From NCBI GenBank assembly GCA_028288025.1, contig JAQBOM010000037.1, forward strand, positions 1 through 64,000: DNA of 64,000 nucleotides, read 5' to 3'. The position numbers were made by a program, and so were the translations under genes. How positions within the stretch are numbered: position 1 is the first letter of the stretch; the number at the start of each line of letters is the position of its first letter. The stretch is from Mucilaginibacter sp. Lineage in GTDB: Bacteria > Bacteroidota > Bacteroidia > Sphingobacteriales > Sphingobacteriaceae. The notes beneath the pieces were generated by a model. The model was not told the DNA's origin, ran no database searches, and saw only the letters and a program-made list of their open reading frames with translations. Of this stretch, positions 24,517-32,601 are shown piece by piece.

Positions 24517-24966
24517 ATGCGGATAGAGGAAGAAATACAGAGCAATAAATTTGAGGACAATTATCATAAAACTGTTGTAAATATCTCGTATACCTATGGT
24601 TGGCTTAATAATGTTTTGCGTTGCCAGTTTGAAAAATATAATCTTACCCACCAGCAATTTAATATCTTAAGAATCCTAAGGGGCCAGTTTCCGAAACCCG
24701 CTACAATCAATTTATTAAAGGAGCGGATGATCGATAAAATGTCAGATGCTTCTCGCATCGTTGATAGGTTGGTTCAAAAGGGCCTGGTTTCCCGCTGCAC
24801 AAATTCAAAGGACCGCCGTGCCGTAGATATCCGCATCAGCGACGCCGGCATAGAAGTGCTCAATAAAATGGATACTGAATTTAAAACGAAGGATTTTCTT
24901 AAAAATAATCTCAGCGAGGAAGATGCAGGGAAATTGAGTGATCTGTTGGATAAATTGCGGGGATAA
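24517..24966 (+). CDS. MarR family transcriptional regulator
   Basis: 149 residues. Winged HTH: LTHQQFNILRILRGQFPKPA, TINLLKERMIDKMSDASRIV, DRLVQKGLVSRCTNSKDRRA with the D-R-R-A wing motif. Different from the MarR at 13055. A TATTTG-type -7 element lies about 25 bases upstream. The divergent/convergent neighbours (PAP2 convergent) give no obvious target; it may regulate itself. Ends in a perfect inverted repeat. Confidence 0.85.
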   Translation: MRIEEEIQSNKFEDNYHKTVVNISYTYGWLNNVLRCQFEKYNLTHQQFNILRILRGQFPKPATINLLKERMIDKMSDASRIVDRLVQKGLVSRCTNSKDRRAVDIRISDAGIEVLNKMDTEFKTKDFLKNNLSEEDAGKLSDLLDKLRG

Positions 24967-24980
24967 TCAATTAAGTACCC

Positions 24981-25080
24981 TTTGTCATTCTGAGCGGTAG
25001 CGAAGAATCTTCTTCATCCAAAAGGTATCACGCTTTTTTTCTCTCGCAGAAGATTCTTCGCTACCGCTCAGAATGACAAA
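24981..25080. repeat. Perfect 33-base inverted repeat between convergent genes
   Basis: Arm 24981-25013 (tttgtcattctgagcggtag, cgaagaatcttct) and arm 25048-25080 are exact reverse complements with a 34-base loop. It lies between marR (ends 24966) and the convergent PAP2 gene, whose last three codons and stop (25068-25079) are encoded by the right arm. It probably acts as a two-way terminator; same family as 2570-2653 and 5873-5969. Confidence 0.85.
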
Positions 25081-25640
25081 ACTGAATGGTTTAGTTTTTT
25101 GTAGATTACGCTAAAAAGCCATCCCACAAACACCCCGTAAATAGCCCCGCAAAACACATCCACCGGAAAATGCACGCCTACATACACCTGCGCAAAAGAA
25201 ATTGTCGCTGCCCAAAGTATTCCCCACAGCCATATCCAGGGCCATTTTTTATAAAATAGCAATATCATAAAAAACGCCATGGCAAAATGATCCGTCGCGT
25301 GGATTGAAGGGAAACTATACCCGGTTCCGCAGGGTATACGTTGTATATCCGTTCGTGAAACAACCAGGTCGCGGCAGGGGCGGGCCCTTTTAACCAGCGG
25401 CTTGATAATCCGCTCACTCGTAGAATCCGCAAAACCAAACGATAATGCTAAAAGCACAATAATGACTATCCCTTGTTTTTTGAATTTCCATATACAAAAC
25501 CCAACAATAAACACATAAAGCGGTATCCAGAATTTTGGATTGCGCAAATACGGCATCACCAGGTCGAAAAACGGGTTGGCCAGGTCGTGGTTGATGAAAT
25601 AAAATAGATGCCGGTCGAGTTGTAGTATTTGGTCAGGCAT
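25068..25640 (-). CDS. PAP2 superfamily membrane phosphatase
   Basis: 190 residues from the ATG at 25638-25640 (MPDQILQLDRHLFYFINHDL); a TTG ten codons earlier gives a non-family N-terminus. Five to six transmembrane helices. Phosphatase motifs: KPLVKRARP (motif 1), YSFPSIHATDHF (motif 2, Ile replacing Gly of PSGH) and SFAQVYVGVHFPVDV (motif 3, GxHFPxDV). Likely substrates are lipid pyrophosphates or phosphatidic acid (for example undecaprenyl pyrophosphate). The C-terminal VLSF and stop come from the inverted repeat. Confidence 0.87.
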   Translation of the reverse strand: MPDQILQLDRHLFYFINHDLANPFFDLVMPYLRNPKFWIPLYVFIVGFCIWKFKKQGIVIIVLLALSFGFADSTSERIIKPLVKRARPCRDLVVSRTDIQRIPCGTGYSFPSIHATDHFAMAFFMILLFYKKWPWIWLWGILWAATISFAQVYVGVHFPVDVFCGAIYGVFVGWLFSVIYKKLNHSVLSF

Positions 25641-25731
25641 TGTTTTGTAAATCGTTTTGCGCCGGGTCAAATATAACCAATAAAATGACCCTTAAAACAG
25701 CGCGTTATACACCGCTTCGGCGAAATATTTT

Positions 25732-25739
25732 TATTTTTG
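25732..25739 (+). promoter_or_regulatory. -7 element TATTTTTG before glmM
   Basis: Matches TAnnTTTG 19 bases before the proposed TTG start at 25758. No clear -33 element. It supports a start near 25758 and a very short leader, because a TTG start at 25737 would lie within the element. Confidence 0.45.
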
Positions 25740-25757
25740 CAGGTAAACAAATACACT

Positions 25758-27146
25758 TTGACATTAATAAAATCAATTTCGGGCATTAGGGGTACTATCG
25801 GCGGTGCAGTAGGCGAGGGCCTGACACCGGTAGATATCGTAAAATTCACTTCTGCCTATGGTACATGGGCCGTTAATAAAACAGGAATAAAAAGAATTGT
25901 GGTAGGCCGTGACGCGAGAATATCAGGCGTTATGGTGAATAACCTGGTTATTGGCGCCCTGCAAGGTTTGGGCATAGACGTAATAGACCTGGGCCTTTCT
26001 ACCACGCCTACTGTTGAGATGGCGGTTAGCGCTAAACAGGCAGCCGGAGGTATTGTGCTGACGGCCAGCCATAATCCAAAGCAATGGAACGCCCTTAAAT
26101 TGTTAAACGCCGACGGTGAGTTCATCAGCGATGCTGATGGTAAAGAGGTGCTGGAAATTGCCGAAAACAGCGATTTTAAATACGCTGATGTGAACGACCT
26201 GGGAACTGTTAGCAGCGACGACAATTTTTTACAAGCCCATATTGACAAAATACTGGCGTTGCCGCTCGTTGATACCAAAGCAATTGCTGCTGCAAATTTT
26301 AAGGTCGTAATCGATTGTGTTAACTCGACCGGGGGGATATTTGTGCCCGCATTGCTAAAGAGCTTGGGGGTAAAAACAGTGTATGAGTTATATTGTGAGC
26401 CCGATGGTAACTTCCCGCATAACCCCGAGCCGTTGCCGGAAAACCTGACCGCGCTGTCAAAGGAAGTTATAAAAAAACAAGCCGACCTCGGCATAGCCGT
26501 TGACCCGGATGTTGACCGCCTTTGCTTTGTTTGCGAAGATGGCAACATGTTTGGCGAGGAATATACACTGGTGGCTGTTTCCGATTATGTTTTACAGCAT
26601 ACAAAGGGCAACACGGTTTCAAACCTGTCGTCGACCCGCGCTTTGCGTGATGTTACCGAGAAGGCAGGAGGCCAATACCACGCAGCGGCAGTAGGAGAGG
26701 TGAATGTGGTGAACAAAATGAAAGAAATTAAAGCCGTTATAGGCGGTGAAGGCAACGGCGGCGTAATATATCCCGACTTGCATTACGGAAGGGATGCTTT
26801 AGTTGGGATAGCTTTATTTTTGACACATCTGGCCAAATATGGTAAGTCAGTTTCTCATTTAAGAAGCACTTACCCCGGCTATTTTATCTCAAAAAATAAA
26901 ATTACGCTAACCCCCGAAATGGATATCGACGCGCTTTTATTAAAAGTTGAGGATAGATACAAAAACCAGCCCCATAGTACTATTGACGGCCTGAAAATAG
27001 AGTTTGACAAAGAATGGGTACATTTGCGCAAGTCAAATACCGAGCCCATCATCCGAATCTATTCCGAAGGAAATTCGGAAACTGTGGCCAATAACCTGGC
27101 AAATAAAATTATTGCCGATATTAAAGAGATTTTAAAATTAAAGTAG
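25758..27146 (+). CDS. glmM: Phosphoglucosamine mutase
   Basis: 462 residues if started at TTG 25758 (MTLIKSISGIRGTIGG), which matches the family start; the alternative TTG at 25737 overlaps the -7 element. It interconverts glucosamine 6- and 1-phosphate for UDP-GlcNAc and thus peptidoglycan and LPS. Motifs: active serine TASHNP (Ser104), metal loop DPDVDR, sugar loop GGEGNGG, phosphate loop RKSNTEPIIR. A phosphomannomutase/phosphoglucomutase role cannot be excluded by sequence alone. The cysteine desulfurase gene follows. Confidence 0.88.
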   Translation: MTLIKSISGIRGTIGGAVGEGLTPVDIVKFTSAYGTWAVNKTGIKRIVVGRDARISGVMVNNLVIGALQGLGIDVIDLGLSTTPTVEMAVSAKQAAGGIVLTASHNPKQWNALKLLNADGEFISDADGKEVLEIAENSDFKYADVNDLGTVSSDDNFLQAHIDKILALPLVDTKAIAAANFKVVIDCVNSTGGIFVPALLKSLGVKTVYELYCEPDGNFPHNPEPLPENLTALSKEVIKKQADLGIAVDPDVDRLCFVCEDGNMFGEEYTLVAVSDYVLQHTKGNTVSNLSSTRALRDVTEKAGGQYHAAAVGEVNVVNKMKEIKAVIGGEGNGGVIYPDLHYGRDALVGIALFLTHLAKYGKSVSHLRSTYPGYFISKNKITLTPEMDIDALLLKVEDRYKNQPHSTIDGLKIEFDKEWVHLRKSNTEPIIRIYSEGNSETVANNLANKIIADIKEILKLK

Positions 27147-27231
27147 TCGGAAAAGTCCGAAAGACGAGATGCGTCCAAACAATCATATTTCGGACTAAAT
27201 CACTAATTCACCAATTCAATAATTGCCCACC

Positions 27232-28371
27232 ATGCGTGTTTATCTTGATAATGCTGCTACTACCCAGCTCGATCCTGAAGTTTTAAAACAAATGTACTCT
27301 GTGATGGAAAGCCACTACGGCAACCCGTCATCAATACACGGGCATGGCCGGGAAGCAAGAACATTGCTGGAAAGATGCCGCAAAACGGTGGCCGGACTAC
27401 TGCATACTTCGCCTGCGGAGATTTTTTTTACGAGCGGCGGCACCGAGGCCGATAATACGGCCATCCGCTGCGGTATAGTGGATAACAATATCAAACATGC
27501 CATAACCAGCCGGATCGAGCATCACGCCGTTATTCATACGCTGGAAGCCATGCAAAAGGCTGGTAATATCACGTTAAGTTTTGTTGATGTGGATAGCAAA
27601 GGCAATATCGACTATCAGCACCTTGAAAGTTTACTGAAGGACAATGACCGGAGTTTTGTATCGTTAATGCATGCCAATAACGAGATAGGCACTTTAAACG
27701 ATATTGTTCGCATCGGCGACCTTTGCGAGCAATATGACGCGCTTTTTCATTGCGACACAGTCCAAACCCTGGGACATTATAAACACGACCTGCAGCAGCT
27801 TAAGGTACATTTTATGGTTTGCGCCGCTCATAAGCTACACGGCCCCAAAGGCGTGGGGTTTTTGCATATCAATCACCGAGTAAAAATAAAGCCGTTGATA
27901 TATGGTGGTGCGCAGGAGCGCAACATGCGGGGCGGCACCGAGAATATTTACGGGATAGCCGGCCTGGCAAAGGCCATGGACATTGCCTATGCAGAAATGG
28001 AACAGCATCGGCAGCACATCCAGGGTTTAAAAACGTATATGATCAACGAGCTTCAGGCGAAAATTGCCGGTATTGGCTTTAATGGCGAAATTGATCCGGA
28101 TAAAAGCTTGTACACGGTACTGAACGTTTCTTTCCCCGAGATGGAATCAGCAGACATGCTGTTATTTAACCTCGATATTGCAGGAGTTTCTGTATCAGGT
28201 GGCAGCGCCTGCAGCTCGGGAACAGATATTGGGTCGCATGTGCTCACCGCTATTGGCGCAAACCCGTCACGGCCATCCGTACGGTTTTCCTTTTCGAAAT
28301 ACAATACCCGCGAAGAAGTGGATTACGCTGTAGCGAAGGTTGCCGAACTATGCACGGTCAATGCCGGTTGA
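27232..28371 (+). CDS. Cysteine desulfurase (NifS/IscS type)
   Basis: 379 residues from ATG 27232 (MRVYLDNAATTQLDPEVL). PLP enzyme that takes sulfur from cysteine for Fe-S clusters and thiolation. SGGTEADNTAIRC; PLP lysine in AAHKLHGPKGVGF (Lys201); catalytic Cys327 in the flexible loop SGGSACSSGTDIGSHV (class I-like, with a long loop). No iscU/iscR neighbours in the window. Downstream gene pair encodes small hydrophilic proteins. Confidence 0.9.
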   Translation: MRVYLDNAATTQLDPEVLKQMYSVMESHYGNPSSIHGHGREARTLLERCRKTVAGLLHTSPAEIFFTSGGTEADNTAIRCGIVDNNIKHAITSRIEHHAVIHTLEAMQKAGNITLSFVDVDSKGNIDYQHLESLLKDNDRSFVSLMHANNEIGTLNDIVRIGDLCEQYDALFHCDTVQTLGHYKHDLQQLKVHFMVCAAHKLHGPKGVGFLHINHRVKIKPLIYGGAQERNMRGGTENIYGIAGLAKAMDIAYAEMEQHRQHIQGLKTYMINELQAKIAGIGFNGEIDPDKSLYTVLNVSFPEMESADMLLFNLDIAGVSVSGGSACSSGTDIGSHVLTAIGANPSRPSVRFSFSKYNTREEVDYAVAKVAELCTVNAG

Positions 28372-28469
28372 TAAACCGGTGCCTTGAGTCTGTTTCAGGA
28401 AATTTTACATAAAAAATCAAACAAAACACTCAATTCATAGGTTATTTATTTAATTATAAATTAGAACTT

Positions 28470-28769
28470 ATGAAATCCAAGAATAAAAATTCCGGAAAAA
28501 ACCAGGAACGGCCAGGACAGGGACGTCCAAACGAAATTCCTGAAAAAAGAGAATCCGAACAGGAACAATCGGGCTATCCGCACGAGACCGAACAAGAGCA
28601 GCAGCAAGGCGGTAATGATACTTCATATAGCGAACAAATTGATGTTACACCGCCCCGGCCACACGAGTTTCCGTCAGTTGGCAACGCAAAAGTTGATTTT
28701 GTAAGCCGAAAGCAAGGTCGTACTACCGGCAGAATGGTCGGCCACGAGCCAGGTACCGAAGGTATATAA
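28470..28769 (+). CDS. Small hydrophilic disordered protein (99 aa)
   Basis: Very polar chain: KNKNSGKNQERPGQGRPNEI, then EQEQSGYPHETEQEQQQGGN, ending GRMVGHEPGTEGI. No signal peptide, no hydrophobic core; rich in Gln/Glu/Gly/Asn/Lys, so probably intrinsically disordered. The TAAAT-rich leader and ATG at 28470 are typical. It is followed 82 bases later by a second protein of the same character (28852), suggesting a linked pair, perhaps of general-stress type. No family recognised. Confidence 0.6.
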   Translation: MKSKNKNSGKNQERPGQGRPNEIPEKRESEQEQSGYPHETEQEQQQGGNDTSYSEQIDVTPPRPHEFPSVGNAKVDFVSRKQGRTTGRMVGHEPGTEGI

Positions 28770-28851
28770 TTAAAACAGCTCTGATAAATTGCTGGACAGG
28801 GATCAATATTTTGGTTCCTGTCTTTTACCCCTATTCTAAAGAAATTAAGCC

Positions 28852-29052
28852 ATGAAAAATATGAATGAGGGCCCCAGCCAAAAACAGGGTCAAAATAAAA
28901 ATAATACAGTATGGCAGGCCAATAGATCTACCGGTAAAGACAAATCAAAATACTATAAAGAAGGTGATGAAACGGCTACCGGGCCAAACTGGGATAAAGA
29001 GAGCAAAGGCGCAGAAGGAGATACCGGCCAGAATGCCGGCGTTTTTAAATAA
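28852..29052 (+). CDS. Small hydrophilic protein (66 aa)
   Basis: 66 residues: MKNMNEGPSQKQGQNKNNTV, WQANRSTGKDKSKYYKEGDE, TATGPNWDKESKGAEG, DTGQNAGVFK. Polar, Gly/Lys/Asn/Gln-rich and without hydrophobic core, like its neighbour at 28470. No family recognised; a stress- or desiccation-related disordered protein is a guess. Convergent with accD, stops about 15 bases apart. Confidence 0.55.
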   Translation: MKNMNEGPSQKQGQNKNNTVWQANRSTGKDKSKYYKEGDETATGPNWDKESKGAEGDTGQNAGVFK

Positions 29053-29066
29053 TGCCGGCAAACGGT

Positions 29067-29912
29067 TTAGTTTGACATCATCTTCAAAAACGAAGATAGT
29101 TTTTCCTTCATTTCCCTGCGGTCGACTATAAAGTCCAGGAAGCCGTGTTCCTGTACAAATTCTGCCGTTTGAAAACCTTTCGGGAGATCCTTTTTAATGG
29201 TTTCCTTAATAACCCGCGGACCGGCAAATCCGATCAATGCACCGGGTTCGGATATATTTATGTCGCCAAGCATGGCGTATGACGCTGTCACACCACCCGT
29301 GGTAGGGTCGGTAAGCAACGAGATATAAGGCACTTTTGCCTGCGATAATAAAGCAAGTTTAGCCGACGTTTTAGCCATTTGCATTAGCGAAAAAGCTGCC
29401 TCCATCATTCGCGCCCCGCCTGATTTTGAGATCATCAAAAAGGGTACTTTATGTTCGATACAATAATCGATTGAGCGGGCGATCTTCTCACCGACCACCG
29501 ATCCCATTGAACCACCAATAAAATTAAAATCCATACAGGCAATAACCAGGTCCTGGCCGTCCATTTTACCGGCCCCCGCCCTTATAGCATCTTTAAGACC
29601 GGTCTTGCTCATGGTTTCTTTGAGCCTGTCGGTATATTTTTTGGTATCCTGGAAATGCAGCGGGTCTCCTGACTTGAGATTGTCAAATAATTCCGTGAAT
29701 TCATTGTTATCAAATAATATTGAAAAATACTCCTTGGAGCCTATGCGGAGATGATACCCGCAATAATGACAAACATATTGATTTTCAACCTGCTCCGAGT
29801 AGTGCAGTGGTTTTTTGCATTCGGGGCATTTATTCCAGATCCCATCGGGTGTTTCCTTCTTTTCCTCAGTAGTCGTAATTATCCCTTTTAGTTCCCTTTT
29901 AAACCAGGCCAT
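29067..29912 (-). CDS. accD: Acetyl-CoA carboxylase carboxyltransferase subunit beta
   Basis: 281 residues from ATG 29910-29912 (MAWFKRELKGI). It transfers carboxyl from biotin-BCCP to acetyl-CoA, first step of fatty acid synthesis, in an AccA2D2 complex. The N-terminal Cys4 zinc finger is visible: NKCPECKKPLHYSEQVENQY and VCHYCGYHLRIG. The carboxyltransferase core shows SKSGGARMMEAAFSLMQMAK and TDPTTGGVTASYAMLGDI, GFAGPRVIKETIKKDLPKGF. accA is not in this window. A TTG start further upstream (29933) is unlikely. Confidence 0.93.
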   Translation of the reverse strand: MAWFKRELKGIITTTEEKKETPDGIWNKCPECKKPLHYSEQVENQYVCHYCGYHLRIGSKEYFSILFDNNEFTELFDNLKSGDPLHFQDTKKYTDRLKETMSKTGLKDAIRAGAGKMDGQDLVIACMDFNFIGGSMGSVVGEKIARSIDYCIEHKVPFLMISKSGGARMMEAAFSLMQMAKTSAKLALLSQAKVPYISLLTDPTTGGVTASYAMLGDINISEPGALIGFAGPRVIKETIKKDLPKGFQTAEFVQEHGFLDFIVDRREMKEKLSSFLKMMSN

Positions 29913-30035
29913 ATCGATTTCTAAATCTTTCAATTGATTACAAAGAAACGAAATATTTTAGATATGAGTGACTGATTAATTGTTGGATGGCCATAATGTT
30001 AAATACATGAACAACTGGCACGTAAAGCGCCTTTC

Positions 30036-30074
30036 TGTCTTCGGACTTTCCGGACTTTCCCGACTTTCCGACTA
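30036..30074. repeat. ggactttccgactttcc word repeats before fbaA
   Basis: Tandem-like gtcttcggactttccggact, ttcccgactttccgacta fills part of the accD-fbaA gap. The same words recur at 15693-15775, 27148-27163, 61757-61785 and 62187-62208, often with the complementary form, hence hairpin-prone. Confidence 0.45.
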
Positions 30075-30128
30075 AAAAATTTCAAATCTCATATCTAAAT
30101 GATAACTTCGGGCCTCAAATAAATTTGA

Positions 30129-31208
30129 ATGGATTTAAAAAATTATAAGGGTGTTCTGCATGGTGATCAGGTGCAGGAGCTGTTTGAAATCGCTAAAAAG
30201 CACCAGTTTGCTTTACCGGCAGTAAACGTAATAGGTACCAACACCATAAATGCTGTTATGGAAACAGCGAAGGCGGTTAATTCGCCGGTTATTATACAAT
30301 TATCAAATGGGGGCGCACAGTTTTACGCGGGCAAGTCATTGGATAATTCAAAATTGCAAGCTTGCATTTTAGGCGGCGTTTCGGCTGCAAAGCATGTTCA
30401 TTTACTTGCCGAGCACTACGGCATTGCGGTTATACTGCATACCGACCACGCCGCGATGAAGTTTTTACCGTGGATTGACGGCTTGCTTGACCATGGCGAA
30501 AAATTCTTTGCTGAAACAGGAAAACCGTTGTTTTCATCGCATATGCTCGACCTTTCGGAAGAGCCGCTGCATGAGAATATTGAAATATCGGCCAAATACC
30601 TGGCCCGCATGGCTAAAATGGGTATGACGCTCGAAATTGAACTTGGCGTTACAGGTGGTGAAGAAGACGGCGTCGACAACTCTGATGTTGACAGTTCGCG
30701 TTTGTACACACAGCCCGAAGATGTAGCTTATTCATACGAAGAACTTTCAAAAGTAAGCCCGCGCTTTACTGTTGCGGCAGCATTTGGTAACGTACATGGT
30801 GTTTATAAACCCGGCAATGTTAAGCTGCAGCCGGTTATATTGCATAATTCGCAGGAATATGTGAGGAAGGAATTTAATCTTTCTGCCGAAAAACCAATCA
30901 ATTTCGTATTCCACGGCGGATCAGGCTCGAGCCAGGAAGAGATCAGGGAAGCGATATCCTACGGTGCTATAAAAATGAATATCGACACCGATATGCAATG
31001 GGCATACTGGGAAGGTATCAAGGACTACTATAAGTCAAAAGAGGGCTACCTGCAAAGCCAGATCGGCAATCCTGAAGGTGAAGATTCACCCAACAAAAAA
31101 TACTACGATCCACGCGTATGGCTGCGAAAAGGCGAAGAAACTTTTGTTAAACGGTTAACCGATGCCTTCGGCGATCTGAACTGCATTGACGTAAACAGTA
31201 AACTTTAA
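30129..31208 (+). CDS. fbaA: Class II fructose-bisphosphate aldolase
   Basis: 359 residues, E. coli FbaA-like (class IIA) length. Cleaves fructose 1,6-bisphosphate in glycolysis and runs backwards in gluconeogenesis. Zinc ligands in HTDHAAMKF, VTGGEEDGV, HGGSGSSQEEI, and the substrate region YGAIKMNIDTDMQWAYWEGI. Monocistronic; followed by a short hairpin region (31211-31280) of gcagaaagc words before the GNAT gene. Confidence 0.93.
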   Translation: MDLKNYKGVLHGDQVQELFEIAKKHQFALPAVNVIGTNTINAVMETAKAVNSPVIIQLSNGGAQFYAGKSLDNSKLQACILGGVSAAKHVHLLAEHYGIAVILHTDHAAMKFLPWIDGLLDHGEKFFAETGKPLFSSHMLDLSEEPLHENIEISAKYLARMAKMGMTLEIELGVTGGEEDGVDNSDVDSSRLYTQPEDVAYSYEELSKVSPRFTVAAAFGNVHGVYKPGNVKLQPVILHNSQEYVRKEFNLSAEKPINFVFHGGSGSSQEEIREAISYGAIKMNIDTDMQWAYWEGIKDYYKSKEGYLQSQIGNPEGEDSPNKKYYDPRVWLRKGEETFVKRLTDAFGDLNCIDVNSKL

Positions 31209-31210
31209 AT

Positions 31211-31280
31211 TTAAGCTAAAAGCAGAAGGCAGAAAGCGAAAAGCCTTTTTTAGCTTTCTGCTTTTGGCTTTCCGCTAAAA
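31211..31280. repeat. Intergenic hairpin of aaagcagaaggcagaaagc words
   Basis: taaaagcagaaggcagaaag, cgaaaagcc pairs with ttagctttctgcttttggct, ttccgctaaaa around a short loop. Similar in style to 21222-21298; likely terminator or processing hairpin after fbaA. Confidence 0.5.
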
Positions 31281-31284
31281 TAAA

Positions 31285-31710
31285 ATGAACCCCTCAATAC
31301 AGGTAACCAAAGTAACCGACCCTTCCGAACTGGAAAAAGTATTTGCCATCCGGCGGGAGGTGTTTGTTGGCGAACAAAACTGTCCGCCCGAACTGGAGTG
31401 GGAATTTGAGGACGAATCCAATCATTTCCTGGCTATCGTTAATGGTGAGCCCGCCGGGGCATCCCGCTGGCGTAAAACCGACAAAGGATATAAGCTGGAA
31501 CGTTTTGCCGTATTGAAAAAATTCCGCGGAATGGGCATAGGGCAGGAGCTGGTGAAAACGGTTTTAGCTGACTTGCCGGCAGATGCCTCTTATATATATA
31601 TGCACGCGCAACTGCCGGCAATACCCTTATATGAGAAATTTAATTTCGAAAAAGTTGGGCCGGAATTCGAGGAAGCGGGGATAAGGCATTATAAAATGGT
31701 GAGGAAATAA
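31285..31710 (+). CDS. GNAT family N-acetyltransferase
   Basis: 141 residues. The acetyl-CoA binding motif A is visible: ERFAVLKKFRGMGIGQELVK (R/QxxGxG/A: RGMGIG). The beginning VTDPSELEKVFAIRREVFVG, EQNCP fits GNAT beta1-alpha1 and suggests the ElaA/YjcF-like subgroup; substrate unknown. Short gap after fbaA; convergent with HMG-CoA lyase. Confidence 0.82.
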   Translation: MNPSIQVTKVTDPSELEKVFAIRREVFVGEQNCPPELEWEFEDESNHFLAIVNGEPAGASRWRKTDKGYKLERFAVLKKFRGMGIGQELVKTVLADLPADASYIYMHAQLPAIPLYEKFNFEKVGPEFEEAGIRHYKMVRK

Positions 31711-31731
31711 GCCGCTTATGTCATTTCGATT

Positions 31732-32601
31732 TTATCTTGTAAATATCCTACCTGAATATTCCATCGCCTCTTGAAATTTATCGAAATCAAGCTCCAGGTG
31801 CTCGTTTTGAGATTGCAGGTATCCAATCAGGTTTTCTGTTGCGATATTGCCGGTAAGCTCATCTTTAGCCATCGGGCAACCGCCATAGCCTTTTAGTGCA
31901 GTGTCGAAACGTTTGCAACCGCTTTGATAAGCCGCTTCTGTTTTTTCATACCATGCATCGGGTGTGGCATGCAAATGAATCCCAAACTCTGTCGACGGGA
32001 ATTGCGCGCAAAGATTTGGGTATATCTCTTTTATTTGCTGTGGTGTTGCTACGCCGACGGTATCAGCTAATGCAATGATGCTAATGCCCTCATTAACCAG
32101 TTTTTCCGTCCATTGCGCTACAATTTCAGGGTTCCAGTCATCGCCGTAAGGGTTGCCAAAGCCCATCGATAAATAAACCAGTAATTCCTGGTTGGTACGT
32201 CCGCACAATTCCTTTATTCTTTTCACCGTATCAAAAGCTTCGGCTATTCCCGAATTGGCATTTCGGTGCTGAAAAGTTTCGGATATGGAAAATGGAAACC
32301 CGAGGTAAGTAATTTCCTTATGCTGAACAGCGTCTTCGGCGCCGCGATAATTGGCAACTATTGCAAGTAGCTTTGATTTAGAGCTGTTGAGGTCCAGCTG
32401 TTGCAAAACTTCAGCGGTATCCTTCATTTGCGGGATAGCTTTAGGCGATACAAAGCTCCCAAAATCAATCGTATCAAAGCCAACTTGCAGCAATAAATTA
32501 ATATAAGCGGCTTTTAGTTCAGTGGGAATAAATTGATGCAGCCCCTGCATAGCGTCGCGGGGGCATTCGGTCAATTTTATAGAAGAAAGAGTTGTGCTCA
32601 T
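31732..32601 (-). CDS. Hydroxymethylglutaryl-CoA lyase
   Basis: 289 residues. TIM-barrel HMGL-like enzyme splitting HMG-CoA to acetoacetate and acetyl-CoA in leucine degradation. Motifs: KLTECPRDAMQGLHQFIPTE near the N-terminus (RDGxQ-like 'RDAMQ'), 'GIHLHATPD' for metal His, and the C-terminal GYGGCPMAKDELTGN with the reactive cysteine. Its ATG overlaps the stop of the glutathionylspermidine-synthase-like gene (TCAT overlap at 32598-32601), so it is part of that unit. It is not a typical neighbour functionally. Confidence 0.85.
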   Translation of the reverse strand: MSTTLSSIKLTECPRDAMQGLHQFIPTELKAAYINLLLQVGFDTIDFGSFVSPKAIPQMKDTAEVLQQLDLNSSKSKLLAIVANYRGAEDAVQHKEITYLGFPFSISETFQHRNANSGIAEAFDTVKRIKELCGRTNQELLVYLSMGFGNPYGDDWNPEIVAQWTEKLVNEGISIIALADTVGVATPQQIKEIYPNLCAQFPSTEFGIHLHATPDAWYEKTEAAYQSGCKRFDTALKGYGGCPMAKDELTGNIATENLIGYLQSQNEHLELDFDKFQEAMEYSGRIFTR

